Shown here: positions 4,473 through 5,875 of the stretch, one piece after another
How the letters are laid out: the number at the start of each line of letters is the position of its first letter
How positions within the stretch are numbered: position 1 is the stretch's first letter
NCBI GenBank assembly: GCA_013042255.1
Contig: JABDQK010000312.1
Span: forward strand, 1 to 5,875
Direction: 5' to 3'
Origin: Flavobacteriaceae bacterium
GTDB lineage: Bacteria; Bacteroidota; Bacteroidia; Flavobacteriales; Flavobacteriaceae
DNA: 5,875 bases
The notes under the pieces: model-generated
Told to the model about the DNA's origin: nothing
The model's database searches: none
What the model saw: the letters and a program-made list of their open reading frames with translations, nothing else
Position numbers and translations under genes: made by a program

Positions 4473-5875
4473 ATGAAAATTTTCCTGACCGGAGCCAACG
4501 GATATATCGGTATGCGCCTTTTACCAAGGCTATTAGAGCTGGGCCATGAGGTAGTCTGTGCCGTAAGAGATCAGAAACGACTTTCTGTTGATGAGGAAAC
4601 CCTCTCGCGTATTGAGGTAGTCGAAATAGATTTCCTTAAAGAGGTAAAGGCTGATTTAATCCCTGAGGATATAGATGTAGCCTATTACCTCATCCACTCC
4701 ATGAGTTCTTCTACTCAGGATTTTGATGAAAAGGAAGCGCTGTCTGCCGAAAACTTCAATACTTATATGAATCAAAGTGGGGTAAAGCAGGTCATTTACC
4801 TCAGTGGCATTGTAAATGAAGAAGAACTTTCTAAGCATTTAAAATCAAGGAAAAACGTTGAGAATATCCTATATCAGGGATCGTATCACCTCACAGTGCT
4901 CCGGGCCGGGATTATTGTGGGCTCAGGGAGCTCATCTTTCGAGATTATCCGAGATCTCTGTGAAAAACTGCCCGTGATGATTACCCCGAAGTGGGTTTTG
5001 ACCAGGACACAGCCAATTGGAATACGGGATGTTATCAATTTCCTTTCAGGAGTATTGGGCAGAGAAGACACCTACGACGATTCATTTGATATCGGGGGAA
5101 AGGATATTCTTACCTACAAGGAAATGCTGCATCAATATGCAAAAGCAAGGGGTTTTAAAAACTGGATAATCACCGTTCCCATCATGACGCCCAAATTATC
5201 CTCCTACTGGTTGTACTTTGTTACCTCCACCTCCTACAAGCTGGCAGTAAATCTGGTAGATAGCATGAAGATGGAAGTTGTGGCCAGAGACAATCGCCTG
5301 CAGGACCTTCTCAACCTGGAAACCCATACCTATATGGAAGCCATCGACATGGCCTTCAAAAAAATTGAACAGAACCTCGTTATCAGTAGCTGGAAGGACA
5401 GTATGGTAAGTGGTCGGTTTCAGAAAAACCTTGAAAAATATATTCAGGTACCCAAATACGGGGTTTTGAAAGATGAAAAGAAGATGAAAGTAGATGATCC
5501 CGACCAGGTTCTGCGGAATATCTGGAAAATAGGGGGAGAACAGGGGTGGTACTACGGGAACTGGCTATGGAAAATCAGGGGCTTTATCGATAAGCTTACA
5601 GGCGGAGTGGGTCTGCGCAGGGGACGTACACATCCCGATAAGATTTATCCCGGAGATTCTCTGGATTTCTGGAGGGTGCTGCTGGCCGATAAAAAAGGGA
5701 AACGCCTCCTTCTATTTGCAGAAATGCGATTGCCGGGTGAAGCCTGGTTGGAGTTTAAGATTGACAAGAACAATGTCCTTCACCAGACAGCTACTTTCAG
5801 GCCCAAAGGACTCAGAGGCCGACTATACTGGTACTCCATTGTTCCTTTTCACTACTTTATTTTCGGAGGAATGAT
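4473..5875 (+). CDS. Atypical SDR oxidoreductase with C-terminal DUF2867-like domain (3' partial)
   Basis: The frame runs open from the ATG at 4473 to the end of the window, 467 codons with no stop; family members are usually not much longer, so only a short tail is probably missing. Residues 1-30 start a Rossmann fold with the NAD(P)-binding glycine motif TGANGYIG (6-13). Further SDR-like landmarks are AYYLIHSM (70-77), QVIYLSGI (106-113), SKHLKSRKNVE (120-130), TVLRAGIIVG (141-150) and DILTYKEML (211-219). The classical catalytic Tyr-x3-Lys pair is not seen near 110-140, typical of atypical NmrA/YbjT-like SDRs. From about 330 on the sequence looks like DUF2867: many Trp residues (GGEQGWYYGNWLW), GLRRGRTHP, DFWRV, then LLLFAEMRLPGEAWLEF. 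Its substrate is unknown and no membrane helix is obvious. It begins 3 bp after the unknown gene, forming one operon. Confidence 0.9.
   Translation, partial: MKIFLTGANGYIGMRLLPRLLELGHEVVCAVRDQKRLSVDEETLSRIEVVEIDFLKEVKADLIPEDIDVAYYLIHSMSSSTQDFDEKEALSAENFNTYMNQSGVKQVIYLSGIVNEEELSKHLKSRKNVENILYQGSYHLTVLRAGIIVGSGSSSFEIIRDLCEKLPVMITPKWVLTRTQPIGIRDVINFLSGVLGREDTYDDSFDIGGKDILTYKEMLHQYAKARGFKNWIITVPIMTPKLSSYWLYFVTSTSYKLAVNLVDSMKMEVVARDNRLQDLLNLETHTYMEAIDMAFKKIEQNLVISSWKDSMVSGRFQKNLEKYIQVPKYGVLKDEKKMKVDDPDQVLRNIWKIGGEQGWYYGNWLWKIRGFIDKLTGGVGLRRGRTHPDKIYPGDSLDFWRVLLADKKGKRLLLFAEMRLPGEAWLEFKIDKNNVLHQTATFRPKGLRGRLYWYSIVPFHYFIFGGM

Noticed and set aside
4656..5071. Two - strand open frames (4656-4838 and 4886-5071)
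   Set aside because: They lie opposite the SDR/DUF2867 frame, which is open throughout and has recognisable motifs.

Overview
The window looks like chromosomal DNA from a marine flavobacterium (Bacteroidota). Supporting signs are a TonB-dependent receptor, a proteorhodopsin with the flavobacterial Met tuning residue paired with a divergent blh gene, moderately AT-rich DNA, starts without clear Shine-Dalgarno sites, and -7 boxes resembling the Bacteroidota TAnnTTTG type. The species cannot be read from this window.

Layout: (1) Positions 1-377 hold the last 124 residues of a TonB-dependent outer-membrane receptor on the + strand. (2) Positions 374-1270 hold blh on the - strand, a membrane-bound Brp/Blh beta-carotene 15,15'-dioxygenase whose stop overlaps the receptor stop. 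(3) An 86-bp divergent control region carries a 10-bp inverted repeat (1305-1336) laid over a good -7 box for the rhodopsin gene. (4) Positions 1357-2088 hold a green-type, proton-pumping proteorhodopsin (DTE motif), closed by a strong hairpin terminator. (5) Positions 2137-3921 hold argS on the - strand. (6) A 122-bp divergent spacer follows. (7) Positions 4044-4469 hold a small conserved-looking protein of unknown function. It sits 3 bp before (8), an atypical short-chain dehydrogenase/reductase fused to a DUF2867-like domain (4473 to beyond the end of the window).

Genes 2 and 4 form a functional pair: Blh would cleave beta-carotene into two retinals, and retinal is the chromophore bound by the rhodopsin, giving a light-driven proton pump. 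The beta-carotene synthesis genes are not here. The rhodopsin has glycine (Gly143) at the position that opens the carotenoid-antenna window in xanthorhodopsin, so it may also bind a carotenoid antenna. argS is housekeeping, and the last two genes look like a separate two-gene operon with no visible tie to the light module.

I see no mobile element, CRISPR array or RNA gene. The most useful leads are the operator-like inverted repeat between blh and the rhodopsin gene, the Gly143 window, and the unknown protein coupled to the SDR/DUF2867 gene.
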